Translations under genes and position numbers: made by a program | NCBI GenBank assembly: GCA_033549245.1 | Contig: JAWSUW010000077.1 | Span: forward strand, 1 to 16,698 | Length of the DNA stretch: 16,698 nt | DNA from: Fusibacter_D sp033549245 | Lineage (GTDB): Bacteria > Bacillota > Clostridia > Peptostreptococcales > Acidaminobacteraceae | Direction: 5' to 3' | Notes under the pieces: generated by a model | What the model saw: the letters and a program-made list of their open reading frames with translations, nothing else | What the model was told of the DNA's origin: nothing | Database searches by the model: none | In this document: positions 1 through 7,249 of the stretch, piece by piece | Position numbering within the stretch: the stretch's first letter is position 1 | How the letters are laid out: each line of letters starts with the position of its first letter

Positions 1-1
1 G

Positions 2-595
2 GTGCTCTGCTTTTCAGCGACTCTTGATTCCAGCGTCAAAAAAATGGCATATAAAATCATGAAGTCACCTCTTGAAAAGGTGGTCAGAAAAGAATCCGTG
101 ACATTAGAAACCATTGAGCAAAAAGTGGTGCTTGTTTCAGACCGGTGGAAAGAGGAAGCGCTTTTTCATGAACTCGAATACAGCAATCCCTATCTCGGCA
201 TCATATTCTGCCGGACCAAAAGAAGAGCGGATCAACTCGAGACACATATGGTTCAAAGCAAATACAATTGTGTGAAATTACATGGTGATATGTCTCAAAA
301 TTCACGTCAGAGGGTCATGCGTGACTTTAGAGAAGGCAAGTATCAATATCTCGTTACGACCGATGTTGCGGCACGAGGGCTCGATATCTCAGGGGTAGGT
401 CACATTTACAACTTCGATGCTCCAGAGACGCCGGAGATCTATATCCATCGTATTGGAAGAACAGGACGTATGGGTGAAGAAGGAGTTGCAATCACTTTTG
501 TTGCTCCAAAAGATGAGTCTATGTTAAAGGATATTGAAAAGACTATCAAAATGGAGCTGAAAAAGATCACATATGAAAGAAACAAAGGGGAATAA
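2..595 (+). CDS. DEAD-box ATP-dependent RNA helicase, C-terminal part (5' truncated by window)
   Basis: Superfamily 2 helicase that remodels RNA duplexes using ATP in the cytoplasm. The reading frame is open at the window edge, so only the part from motif III onward is present: SAT near the start, then motif IV (GIIFCRTKR), motif V (TTDVAARGLDI) and motif VI (HRIGRTGR). The N-terminal RecA-like domain with the Walker A and DEAD motifs lies outside. The protein stops about 40 residues after motif VI, so this is a minimal-core helicase without a long basic or RNA-binding tail. The first Met of the visible frame (a GTG codon) is not a real start. Its stop codon is 3 nt before topB, whose ribosome binding site lies in the last helicase codons, so the two are probably co-transcribed and translationally coupled. 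The family is certain; which paralogue (RhlE-like, YfmL-like) is not. Confidence 0.93.
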   Translation: MLCFSATLDSSVKKMAYKIMKSPLEKVVRKESVTLETIEQKVVLVSDRWKEEALFHELEYSNPYLGIIFCRTKRRADQLETHMVQSKYNCVKLHGDMSQNSRQRVMRDFREGKYQYLVTTDVAARGLDISGVGHIYNFDAPETPEIYIHRIGRTGRMGEEGVAITFVAPKDESMLKDIEKTIKMELKKITYERNKGE

Positions 596-598
596 ATC

Positions 599-2740
599 AT
601 GTCAAAAGTAATCATTGCCGAAAAGCCGTCAGTCGCAAGAAACATCGCTGAGGCTCTCGGTGCAAAAGGACGTCACGAAGGTTATTTCGAAGGCTCGGGA
701 TATATCGTCACTTGGGCTTACGGGCATCTTCTTGAATTATATGATGCCAAAGATTACGATGAAAAGATGAAGGGATGGAGAATGGACAATTTTCCGTTCA
801 TACCTGAGCAGTTTCTGTACAAATCAAAGGAAGAGTCAGTTGGGCAACTGAACATCATCAAAAGTCTGATGACCGCCGATGAAGTCGATGGCATCATCTC
901 GGCATGTGACTATGACCGTGAGGGTCAAATCATCGGGGATATCATCATTGAGTATCTGAATGTAGGTAAACCTGTGGAAAGATTATTGCTCAACGAATGG
1001 ACCGCCGATGAAGTCATTGCGGGTATCGGAAAACTCATATCCAATCAAAAGATGGAACCTCTAAGGGACGCTGGAATCAGCAGACAATGGGCAGATTGGA
1101 TGATTGGAATCAACCTGACTTCCGTAGCGACACTCAAGTATCAGCGAGGATCCGGGAAAGCTCTCAATATTGGGCGTGTATTACTTCCGACTTTAAAAAT
1201 AATTTATGATAGAGATTTGGAAATCGAAGAATTTGTCAGAGAAGAATATCATAGGTTGATTGGAACATTCAAGGCAGATCAAGATGAAAAGTATGAAGGT
1301 GTTTATACTACGGAAGACGGAGATAAATTCGTCGATAAAACAGTTCTGGATGAGCTTTTATCAAATTTAAAGAATAACATCGGCATCGTTCAGGAGCAGA
1401 CGACTGAAAGAAAACGTGAGTATCCGCAATCTTTATTCAATTTGTCAGGACTTCAAGGTCATGTCACCAGTAAAAACAAGGGGTGGACTTCTGATAAGGT
1501 GCTCAAGGTGGCACAAAGTCTATATGAGAAGAAACTGATCACATATCCCAGGACTTCCAGTTTAGCTCTTGAAGAATCATTGATTGAAAAAGCTCAGAAG
1601 GTTTTGAATGTGCACAAAAGAGGATTATCCTACGAAAATGAAATTGAGTTTCACACCCAGAAAAGAGTGTTTGACAATTCAAAAGTGGAAAGCCACAGTG
1701 CTATAATTCCTACATATATGGTAGGTAAGGGGCTTTCTACAGAAGAAAAAATAGTATATGATGCTGTTAAAAATCGTTTTATCATGCAATTCATGCCTGT
1801 TGCGGAACACGATGAAGTAACGATCATCACCTCAGTCAAAGAGGCACCGTTTGTGACAAAAGGGCGAATACAAAGAGTAGAAGGTTGGCGAAAAGTAGAG
1901 AACATTCAAACCAAGGAAGTATTGCTGCCAGATGTAAAAAAAGTCGATTCAGTTGCGGTCGATGGACTTAAGATTGAGACAAAAGGCACTAATCCACCAA
2001 AGCGCCATACTGAAAAATCACTGCTCAGAGTCATGGAAACTTGTGGTAAAAAATTCAAGCAAGGGGATGAATCCGATGAGGAATTTGATAGTGAAATGAT
2101 CAAATCCATTCTCAGTGGATTCAGCATCGGTACTCCTGCCACCAGGGCGGAGACAATCACAAAGCTCAAAAGGATAGGTTATATTGTATCAAAAGGCAAA
2201 TCGCTTATATGTACAGATATGGGTAAAAAAATGGTGGAATTATTTCCCGTGAAGGCTTTATTCGATCTCGAATACACAGGGAGACTTGAAAAAACACTTT
2301 CAGATATCGGAAAAGGTGAAGTTTCAAAAGATGAATTTTTGGAAAACATGACTTCCTTTACAAAAGATGCAGTCCAGACCATTAAAGATGATGCCTTTCA
2401 TATCATTCAAAATTTGGAGGAGAAAACCAAATCTGAAAGAGAAGTACTGGGAAAATGTCCCGTATGTGGATCGGATGTCATCGAAGGTGAAAAAGGATTT
2501 GGTTGCACCAATTGGAAAGGAGGATGCAAGTATGTCGTGTGGAAAAACGATCGATATTTGCAGACGCTTCAAGTGACACCAAATGCATTTACCATAAAAA
2601 AACTCCTCGAAACTGGAGAAGTTTACAGCAACAGTTTTGTCAACAAAAAAGGCGAGAAATTTTCAGCTTATCTGCGTTATGAAAAAAACAATGATAATGA
2701 TTATTTCAGCTGGAAAATGAGTTTTAGCAGTGGAGGTTAA
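599..2740 (+). CDS. topB: DNA topoisomerase III (type IA)
   Basis: Type IA topoisomerase that cuts and passes single DNA strands and resolves recombination or replication intermediates. The TOPRIM domain opens the protein, with the catalytic Glu in AEKPS (E8, K9) and the acidic triad in CDYDREG (residues 103-109). Conserved SRQWADWMIGINLT (161-174) follows, and the active-site tyrosine is Y316 in ITYPRTSS. A four-cysteine zinc-ribbon-like segment starts with CPVCG and is followed by two more Cys (nucleotides about 2455-2530). At 713 residues it matches bacterial TopB rather than the longer TopA. The ATG at 599 is preceded by AAAGGGG inside the end of the helicase gene. It sits between the helicase (3-nt gap) and a HAD phosphatase (1-nt gap), so one operon is likely. 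Nothing looks broken. Confidence 0.97.
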   Translation: MSKVIIAEKPSVARNIAEALGAKGRHEGYFEGSGYIVTWAYGHLLELYDAKDYDEKMKGWRMDNFPFIPEQFLYKSKEESVGQLNIIKSLMTADEVDGIISACDYDREGQIIGDIIIEYLNVGKPVERLLLNEWTADEVIAGIGKLISNQKMEPLRDAGISRQWADWMIGINLTSVATLKYQRGSGKALNIGRVLLPTLKIIYDRDLEIEEFVREEYHRLIGTFKADQDEKYEGVYTTEDGDKFVDKTVLDELLSNLKNNIGIVQEQTTERKREYPQSLFNLSGLQGHVTSKNKGWTSDKVLKVAQSLYEKKLITYPRTSSLALEESLIEKAQKVLNVHKRGLSYENEIEFHTQKRVFDNSKVESHSAIIPTYMVGKGLSTEEKIVYDAVKNRFIMQFMPVAEHDEVTIITSVKEAPFVTKGRIQRVEGWRKVENIQTKEVLLPDVKKVDSVAVDGLKIETKGTNPPKRHTEKSLLRVMETCGKKFKQGDESDEEFDSEMIKSILSGFSIGTPATRAETITKLKRIGYIVSKGKSLICTDMGKKMVELFPVKALFDLEYTGRLEKTLSDIGKGEVSKDEFLENMTSFTKDAVQTIKDDAFHIIQNLEEKTKSEREVLGKCPVCGSDVIEGEKGFGCTNWKGGCKYVVWKNDRYLQTLQVTPNAFTIKKLLETGEVYSNSFVNKKGEKFSAYLRYEKNNDNDYFSWKMSFSSGG

Positions 2741-2741
2741 T

Positions 2742-3413
2742 ATGAAGACAGTAGTATTTTTTGACATCAACGGAACATTGATCGAACGTGACGAACGCAC
2801 AGACTTGCCTTTTTCAGGTGCAGTGGATGAGGTCCTTGGGATCAAGAATGCCATGAAAGGTGTTAACACAGCCGCCAGGAGTGACAAAGACGTATTTCTT
2901 GAGATTTTAACCAATCAAAACATCAAATTCACAGAATCACTATGGGCTAAATTCCTTGAGGTCTACAAATCAAAACTAGAATCGTACAAATTTTCAGATG
3001 TATGGAGAGAAAATGCGGATGCTGTGGATTTCGTTGAAAAACTTTCAAAAACATCGGTTTATATGTCTTTGATCACGGGTGAACTATCGATGGGAGCAGA
3101 ATATAAACTCGAAAAAATCGGATTGTGGAAGTACTTTAAATCTGGCGGATTTGGTGAGGATGGACTGACTAGAACCGAAATTGCAGACGCGGCACTAGAA
3201 AAAGCCAAAAGCGACATTGGAGATTCCATAGATTCCATTTGGGTGATCGGGGATACGGTTCTTGACATAAAGACCGCAAGACATCTTGGAGGCAAAGTCA
3301 TATCGATTGCCACTGGAGCCAATACTGAAGCGGAACTCAAAGCGCTCTATCCAGACTATCTGATCAACAGATTTGATGAAATAGAGATTAAAAGATTATT
3401 GACTGAACAATAA
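2742..3413 (+). CDS. HAD-superfamily hydrolase (phosphoglycolate-phosphatase-like)
   Basis: Predicted cytoplasmic phosphatase of the haloacid dehalogenase superfamily, 223 residues, with a helical cap expected between residues 20 and 100. Motif I is FFDINGT (nucleophile D8), motif II is LITGE (T112), and motif IV is GDTVLD (D171, D175). The second Asp of the usual DxD, which acts as acid/base, is Asn here (N10). The motif III region reads TRTEIADAALEKA where relatives have KPKPEI, so the Lys is shifted or replaced. The ATG at 2742 was chosen over an in-frame ATG at 2730 because GGAGG at 2732-2736 lies 5 nt before it. It is the last gene of the helicase-topB unit and is followed at once by a terminator. 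The substrate cannot be read from sequence. Confidence 0.85.
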   Translation: MKTVVFFDINGTLIERDERTDLPFSGAVDEVLGIKNAMKGVNTAARSDKDVFLEILTNQNIKFTESLWAKFLEVYKSKLESYKFSDVWRENADAVDFVEKLSKTSVYMSLITGELSMGAEYKLEKIGLWKYFKSGGFGEDGLTRTEIADAALEKAKSDIGDSIDSIWVIGDTVLDIKTARHLGGKVISIATGANTEAELKALYPDYLINRFDEIEIKRLLTEQ

Positions 3414-3459
3414 AAAAAGAGCCGATTCAAAACTGCAAAGTTTTGATCGGCTCTTTTTT
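3412..3459. terminator. Bidirectional intrinsic terminator
   Basis: A-rich start, GAGCCGATTCAAAACT, loop GCAA, AGTTTTGATCGGCTC, then TTTTTT. The stem is about 15 bp with one bulged T. T-runs exist on both strands, so it ends both the topB/HAD unit and the reverse lipoprotein operon that stops at 3472. Confidence 0.9.
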
Positions 3460-3471
3460 GAAACTAAGATT

Positions 3472-4038
3472 CTACTGCTGAAGTTCCTGAACTCCTGATA
3501 CGCTACTGTCTTCATCCATTTCAAATGAATTCATTGCTTCTTCAGAAGTGAAATATACATTGCCTTCAATTACAGCGTCAATAAGTTTGAAGTTTTCTCC
3601 TTCAATATAAAGGTCGCCAACAAACGTACCATGCTGAATGCTTGCATTGATGCTGTTCACAGTCAACTGTGGAGCGGTAAGCGTGTATCTTGCTGTGATG
3701 TTTCTATCAGCGTCTTGTGAGTAGAGAGCAACTTTTCTTTGGTAGATTTCGTTGCCATCATCATCTTTTTTACCATTTAGAAAATCACCATCCAGCACAA
3801 GTGGTGCATCAATGGTAAGGTCATCGATTATAGCGATGATCCAAGAGCCATCTTTGCTGATCGCACTTTGAAACGCATCTGCATCATTTACAATCGACGC
3901 AGTTGTGATCACATCCGGTGATTCAACTTCTGGAGCAGCAACAACTGGATCTGTTTCTGGTTCAGTTTGTGTGCAACCAACAGCTAACGAACTGACAAGT
4001 ACAAGACCGATCAACATTGTATTTCTTTTGAATTTCAT
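3472..4038 (-). CDS. Putative lipoprotein with beta-helix-like repeats
   Basis: 188-residue predicted surface lipoprotein of unknown function. It has a basic N-terminus, a hydrophobic stretch (residues 8-20) and a lipobox ending AVGC with lipidation Cys at 22. An acidic, Pro-rich linker of about 25 residues follows. Residues about 66-165 alternate short hydrophobic strands and turns (for example LTIDAPLVLDG, LTVNSINASIQHGTF, DLYIEGENFKLIDAVIEGNVYF split over several rungs), resembling a small right-handed beta-helix. The start at 4038 was chosen because AGGAGG lies 6 nt upstream; an in-frame upstream start at 4074 has no such site and would spoil the signal peptide. It follows two SHOCT genes on the same strand with a 47-nt gap, so co-transcription is plausible. 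No named family recognised. Confidence 0.75.
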   Translation of the reverse strand: MKFKRNTMLIGLVLVSSLAVGCTQTEPETDPVVAAPEVESPDVITTASIVNDADAFQSAISKDGSWIIAIIDDLTIDAPLVLDGDFLNGKKDDDGNEIYQRKVALYSQDADRNITARYTLTAPQLTVNSINASIQHGTFVGDLYIEGENFKLIDAVIEGNVYFTSEEAMNSFEMDEDSSVSGVQELQQ

Positions 4039-4060
4039 AAAATTCCTCCTAATTTTTCCT

Positions 4061-4075
4061 GATGGATAATCCATC
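4061..4075. repeat. Short perfect inverted repeat before the lipoprotein gene
   Basis: GATGGAT-A-ATCCATC, 7-bp arms around one base, in the 47-nt gap between the 81-residue SHOCT gene and the ribosome binding site of the lipoprotein gene. It could be an operator half or a small RNA hairpin. It has no T-run, so it is not a terminator. Function not established. Confidence 0.4.
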
Positions 4076-4085
4076 TACTATTATT

Positions 4086-4331
4086 CTAATCATTGATCAC
4101 AGATTTCCTTTTCAGATATTCCTCTTCGGTAATTTCCCCATTTACATACTTCATTTTTAGCATTTCTATAGCTTCAGAACTGATGTGAGAAGTGTTGTTT
4201 TTCTTTTTGAGGATCATAAAGACCATCAAAATTCCAATAACCAGTAAAATTGCTCCAATTACATAAGGAAACCATAGACCCGATCCAAAGCAACCACCAG
4301 GAACTGTGAACCCTCTACCATAACCCATCAT
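4086..4331 (-). CDS. Small membrane protein with C-terminal SHOCT domain
   Basis: 81 residues. The N-terminus is Gly-rich (MMGYGRGF), one membrane span covers about residues 22-42 (YVIGAILLVIGILMVFMIL), then a KKK stop-transfer signal, and a C-terminal SHOCT module (IEMLKMKYVNGEITEEEY). SHOCT modules are short helical pairs common at the ends of small bacterial membrane proteins, often with oligomerisation roles; no enzyme activity is expected. AGGAGG precedes the ATG with good spacing. It starts 11 nt after the stop of the 60-residue SHOCT gene and precedes the lipoprotein gene, all on the reverse strand. Confidence 0.85.
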   Translation of the reverse strand: MMGYGRGFTVPGGCFGSGLWFPYVIGAILLVIGILMVFMILKKKNNTSHISSEAIEMLKMKYVNGEITEEEYLKRKSVIND

Positions 4332-4342
4332 AATAATACCTC

Positions 4343-4525
4343 CTATTTATTCAAGATTGTATTTTTCATTCTTTTATATGTTTCTTCATCTATTTCACCG
4401 CGGATATATCTTTCCTTCAATAAGTTTTCCGCATTTGTTCCACTTTGTGCAGTGCGTTCCTTTATTGGATTGCCATAAAACTGATAAAAAATCAAACCAA
4501 TTATTATTACGCCGATGAACATCAT
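4343..4525 (-). CDS. Very small membrane protein with SHOCT domain
   Basis: 60 residues: an N-terminal membrane span (FIGVIIIGLIFYQFYG), a short polar linker, and a SHOCT module ending the protein (ENLLKERYIRGEIDEETY). The frame is open further upstream to 4669, but the part before 4525 is not signal-like, and AAAGGA lies about 9 nt before the ATG at 4525, so that start is preferred; the next codon is also ATG. It shares its layout with the next gene (one span plus SHOCT), suggesting a paralogous pair. First gene of the probable three-gene reverse operon. Confidence 0.75.
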   Translation of the reverse strand: MMFIGVIIIGLIFYQFYGNPIKERTAQSGTNAENLLKERYIRGEIDEETYKRMKNTILNK

Positions 4526-4589
4526 ACAATCACATCCTTTCTTATAACCAGTATAATACTCAAATGTGGCAGAAATTTGACAATAATTA

Positions 4590-4619
4590 TTGAGTAAACA
4601 CAAACTTGAGTGGTATACA
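4590..4619 (+). promoter_or_regulatory. Candidate sigma-A promoter for the DUF302 gene
   Basis: TTGAGT at 4590-4595, an 18-nt spacer, then TATACA at 4614-4619, about 28 nt before the ATG at 4648. Match by eye only. Confidence 0.4.
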
Positions 4620-4647
4620 TAACCTAGAAGATGAATGGAGGTAAGAT

Positions 4648-5028
4648 ATGATTTACAAAAGAAAAACAAATAAAACTATTGAGAAATTATTGATCGATTT
4701 GAAAAAACATTTGAGTGATATCGGATTTGGAGTACTTTGGGAGATGAATTTCAAAGACAAGTTCGATGAAAAGGGACTTGAATTCGACGGAGACTTTAAG
4801 ATTCTAGAGGTATGTAATCCTGTTAAAGCTCACATGGTATTGAATGACAACATTGACATGGGATTCTTTCTTCCATGCAAAATTGCAGTATTTGAGCAGG
4901 AAGGTGAAATTTTCATCGGCATGCCTGAGCCGACAAAAATGATGAGTTTCGCGGAACAACCTTCGGTGGGCGAGATTGCTCTCGAAGTGGAAACCCTCTT
5001 AAAATCTGCGATTGATAAATCGTTATAA
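4648..5028 (+). CDS. DUF302-domain protein
   Basis: 126-residue soluble protein of the DUF302 family, whose biochemical role is unknown. The family hallmark ILEVCNPVKAH lies at residues 52-62, after a predicted helix and the strand GFGVLWEMNF, and an FLPCKIAVFE strand follows. There is no signal peptide and there are no membrane segments. GGAGG lies 7 nt before the ATG. It is divergent from the SHOCT/lipoprotein operon and is followed by a repeat-bearing intergenic region. Confidence 0.85.
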   Translation: MIYKRKTNKTIEKLLIDLKKHLSDIGFGVLWEMNFKDKFDEKGLEFDGDFKILEVCNPVKAHMVLNDNIDMGFFLPCKIAVFEQEGEIFIGMPEPTKMMSFAEQPSVGEIALEVETLLKSAIDKSL

Positions 5029-5044
5029 TAAAAATAAGAGCGCG

Positions 5045-5104
5045 TACAATGTTTTGTGAAACGAAACATTGGGCGTAGGTATGGTTCTCGCGCAGCGAAA
5101 CTAT
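5045..5104. repeat. Mosaic hairpin repeat (two stem-loops), region A
   Basis: The first stem-loop is CAATGTTTTG-TGAAA-CGAAACATTG (5047-5071). The 27 nt from 5045 to 5071 recur exactly, in inverted orientation, at 14428-14454. The sequence ATTGGGCG follows, as it does after another hairpin at 14387-14412. The second stem-loop (5081-5104) pairs ATGGTTcTCGC with GCGAAACTAT around GCA, with one bulged C. The rest of 5029-5258 has no convincing ORF; a GGAAACTTA fragment near 5142 recalls the region B repeats. Probably an interspersed palindromic repeat family. Confidence 0.75.
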
Positions 5105-5210
5105 ACTAGCCTCATGTGTCTATGTTCTTTACAGTACAATCTGGAAACTTATCTGCGTCTCAGCTTGCATTTCGAGATGCTACTGACAACAACATATAAA
5201 CAATATCACA

Positions 5211-5260
5211 AAAGGGGCTGTTGCAAAACTGGTTAAATCAGTTTTGCAACAGCCCCCTTT
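5211..5260 (-). terminator. Strong intrinsic terminator of the prenyltransferase gene
   Basis: 18-bp perfect stem (arms 5214-5231 and 5239-5256, GGGGCTGTTGCAAAACTG and its complement) around a 7-nt loop. Read on the reverse strand it is followed by TTTT. It starts within the stop codon of the reverse prenyltransferase gene. Short A and T runs on both sides may let it act on both strands. Confidence 0.88.
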
Positions 5261-6137
5261 ACAGGACCAAAGTTAAAATATAAAGTATGCTGAAAATCAA
5301 ATGCAATCTGTTTGTTTTAGGAATTCCGAGTCCTTGATAAGTGGAAACGCTTTTGTAAGCACTGATGGCCAGTGGTAATGTGACAAACAACCCAAGTGCC
5401 CATAATGACAGCATATTCAATAGAATCAGAAGAACAGGTACAGTATAACATCCAATTAAAAGGCCCAAATAGATATATTTACTCCATTTACTCCCAATGC
5501 GCACGCTGAGCGTCCCGAGGCTGAGTCCTCGATCTCGGGTGAAATCCCTAAGTTCATTGCTAAGCATCAAGGCGGGAATCAGAAAGCTGATCGGTAGACT
5601 GTAAAGAATCACGGTCCAAGAAAAGCTTTGCGCAAAAGCATAGTATGCACCGTAGACCATAAGTGGACCCATTACAATAAAAGATAATGGTACACCTAGC
5701 CCTCTACGTTTGTACACAAAGGGTTCACCGGTGTAAGCGTACCCACCGGTTATTCCAGCAAGACCGATGAAGAGCATCTGGATACCCGAGATATAAATCA
5801 GATAGAGTCCAATGAGTCCTGCAATTCCAAACGATGCCATACCCAGTAAAAAAACCAGAATATCAAATTTCGATCGCATCGCACCCAAAAATTTATAGAT
5901 TTGTGGTGAGTTTCGATGGTAGCGAAATGATCCTTCAAAATAATCGTTGATCAGGTTTGCCCCTGATTGGGCAGCGACACCTGCTAGTGTAACTAGCAAT
6001 GCGACTAGCGGTGAAATCTCAAATCCTTCTTTGTAGGCCACTATGATGCCAGTGGTTGTGGAAGCGAGTGCGAGTGTGAGTGATAACGCTCTCAGAGCGA
6101 TCCATAAATCCTTGGTTAATTTTATATAGTAGTTCAA
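5259..6137 (-). CDS. UbiA-family prenyltransferase, MenA-like
   Basis: Membrane prenyltransferase of the UbiA superfamily, which attaches polyprenyl chains to aromatic acceptors; MenA makes demethylmenaquinone from 1,4-dihydroxy-2-naphthoate. About 8-9 hydrophobic segments in 292 residues. The first Mg/diphosphate motif reads NLINDYFEG (residues 61-69), where MenA proteins have NxxNDxxD; the last acid is Glu and the usual downstream Asp is absent. The second motif is canonical: NELRDFTRD (194-202) followed by LGTLSVRIG. YTGEPF and the Gly-rich GLGVPLSF also resemble MenA. Start: TTG at 6137, because GGGAG (6145-6149) lies 7 nt before it; an in-frame TTG at 6158 would put that site inside the gene. 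It is divergent from an ABC importer. The acceptor is not proven. Confidence 0.85.
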   Translation of the reverse strand: MNYYIKLTKDLWIALRALSLTLALASTTTGIIVAYKEGFEISPLVALLVTLAGVAAQSGANLINDYFEGSFRYHRNSPQIYKFLGAMRSKFDILVFLLGMASFGIAGLIGLYLIYISGIQMLFIGLAGITGGYAYTGEPFVYKRRGLGVPLSFIVMGPLMVYGAYYAFAQSFSWTVILYSLPISFLIPALMLSNELRDFTRDRGLSLGTLSVRIGSKWSKYIYLGLLIGCYTVPVLLILLNMLSLWALGLFVTLPLAISAYKSVSTYQGLGIPKTNRLHLIFSILYILTLVL

Positions 6138-6176
6138 ATTTAAACTCCCTTCAGTCAAAAAATCAAGTCTTACAAT

Positions 6177-6205
6177 AGAATAGTTGATTTGATCTCTTTT
6201 GGCAA
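6177..6205 (-). promoter_or_regulatory. Candidate promoter of the prenyltransferase gene
   Basis: On the reverse strand: TTGCCA (6205-6200), 17-nt spacer, TATTCT (6182-6177), about 40 nt before the TTG start at 6137. It faces away from the importer promoter, with 18 nt between the two -35 elements. Confidence 0.5.
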
Positions 6206-6223
6206 TATTTTAACGAGGAATGG

Positions 6224-6252
6224 TTGAAAAAAAATTTAGAAACATATAAAAT
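6224..6252 (+). promoter_or_regulatory. Candidate promoter of the ABC importer operon
   Basis: TTGAAA (6224-6229), 17-nt spacer, TAAAAT (6247-6252), about 50 nt before the ATG at 6302. No thiamine-type or other riboswitch was recognised in the short leader. Confidence 0.5.
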
Positions 6253-6301
6253 GATTAGGTTGATAGAAAATATAAAAATTACATCATTTGAGGAGATTTA
6301 C

Positions 6302-7249
6302 ATGAAAAAGACATTATCGATCATGCTATTATTAAGTTTATTATTTCTTGCTGGATGTGCAAAAGAAGAACCGGCAATTGAAACACCTGTTGAAACACCA
6401 GTTGCTGTTGAGCCGGAGGTTATTGAGCCAGTCAAACTTATAGTAGGTGTTATGCCTGCAGTAGATGCGGCACCGATATTTTTAGCTAAAGAACAAGGTT
6501 ATTTTGAAGAAATGGGAATCAATGTGGAAATTCAGCTTTTCACAAATGCACAAGACAGACAAAGTGCACTTCAAACGGGTGCAATTGATGGAGCGATGTC
6601 AGACATGATCGCACTGGTTACGAATGTCCAAGGTGGTTTTGACCTAAAAGGCACAACACTTACCGACGGTATGTTCCCGGTGCTGGTTCGCAATGGTTTT
6701 GAAGAAGTGGAAGATGTGACCGTTGCCATGATGGAAGTTAGTGTGTCAAATTATTTGGCAGATGAATGGTTGTCAAACGATTACTCAGTTGAAAAAGTTT
6801 ATATCAATGAAATTCCAGCTAGACTGGAGATGATAAAAAACGGCAATGTGGACATGGGAATCTTTCCGGAGCCTCTTGCAACGATGGGAACACTTGACGG
6901 ACTTGAGAAGCGAATTTTTGAAACAAAAGATGGGTATTGTCCAGATGTATTCGTATTTACCGGAAAAGCAATCGAAGAGAAATCTGAAGCAATTGAAGCT
7001 TATCATAGAGCAATAGATCTTGCTGTGAAAGACATTCAAGGTGATGATGGTCTTGCAAGAGATATTCTGATTGAAAAATTGAAGCTCAAACCTGAGATTA
7101 GAGATTTGATAGATTTGCCAGAATACAAACTTACCAATTTACCAGATCAGGCTTATGTGGAAAACATCATTGAATGGACCAGTGAAGTACTCGGTAAAGA
7201 ATTTGATATAGACGCTGAAAGTTTGTTTGAAAGGAAATTTGTGAACTGA
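6302..7249 (+). CDS. ABC importer substrate-binding lipoprotein, NMT1/THI5-TauA type
   Basis: 315-residue membrane-anchored solute receptor. The signal peptide ends with lipobox LAGC (Cys19), then a Pro/Glu/Val-rich linker to about residue 45. The fold starts KLIVGVMPAVDAAPIFLAKEQGYFEEMGI, a pattern (split here over two lobes) typical of NMT1/TauA/SsuA receptors for taurine, sulfonates, nitrate or pyrimidines; SALQTGAIDGAMSD follows. The thiamine-precursor signature CCC is absent, so HMP is not indicated. The ATG at 6302 follows AGGAG with proper spacing and opens the signal peptide; an in-frame upstream start at 6224 would precede it with non-signal sequence and lies on the promoter. The stop overlaps the ATPase start (TGATG). 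The substrate is unknown. Confidence 0.88.
   Translation: MKKTLSIMLLLSLLFLAGCAKEEPAIETPVETPVAVEPEVIEPVKLIVGVMPAVDAAPIFLAKEQGYFEEMGINVEIQLFTNAQDRQSALQTGAIDGAMSDMIALVTNVQGGFDLKGTTLTDGMFPVLVRNGFEEVEDVTVAMMEVSVSNYLADEWLSNDYSVEKVYINEIPARLEMIKNGNVDMGIFPEPLATMGTLDGLEKRIFETKDGYCPDVFVFTGKAIEEKSEAIEAYHRAIDLAVKDIQGDDGLARDILIEKLKLKPEIRDLIDLPEYKLTNLPDQAYVENIIEWTSEVLGKEFDIDAESLFERKFVN

Noticed and set aside
2730..2741. Upstream ATG start for the HAD gene
   Set aside because: It would overlap the end of topB and contain the GGAGG that best serves the ATG at 2742.
6159..6301. Thiamine (TPP) or other riboswitch before the NMT1-type importer
   Set aside because: No conserved riboswitch core was found and the leader after the predicted promoter is only about 45 nt.
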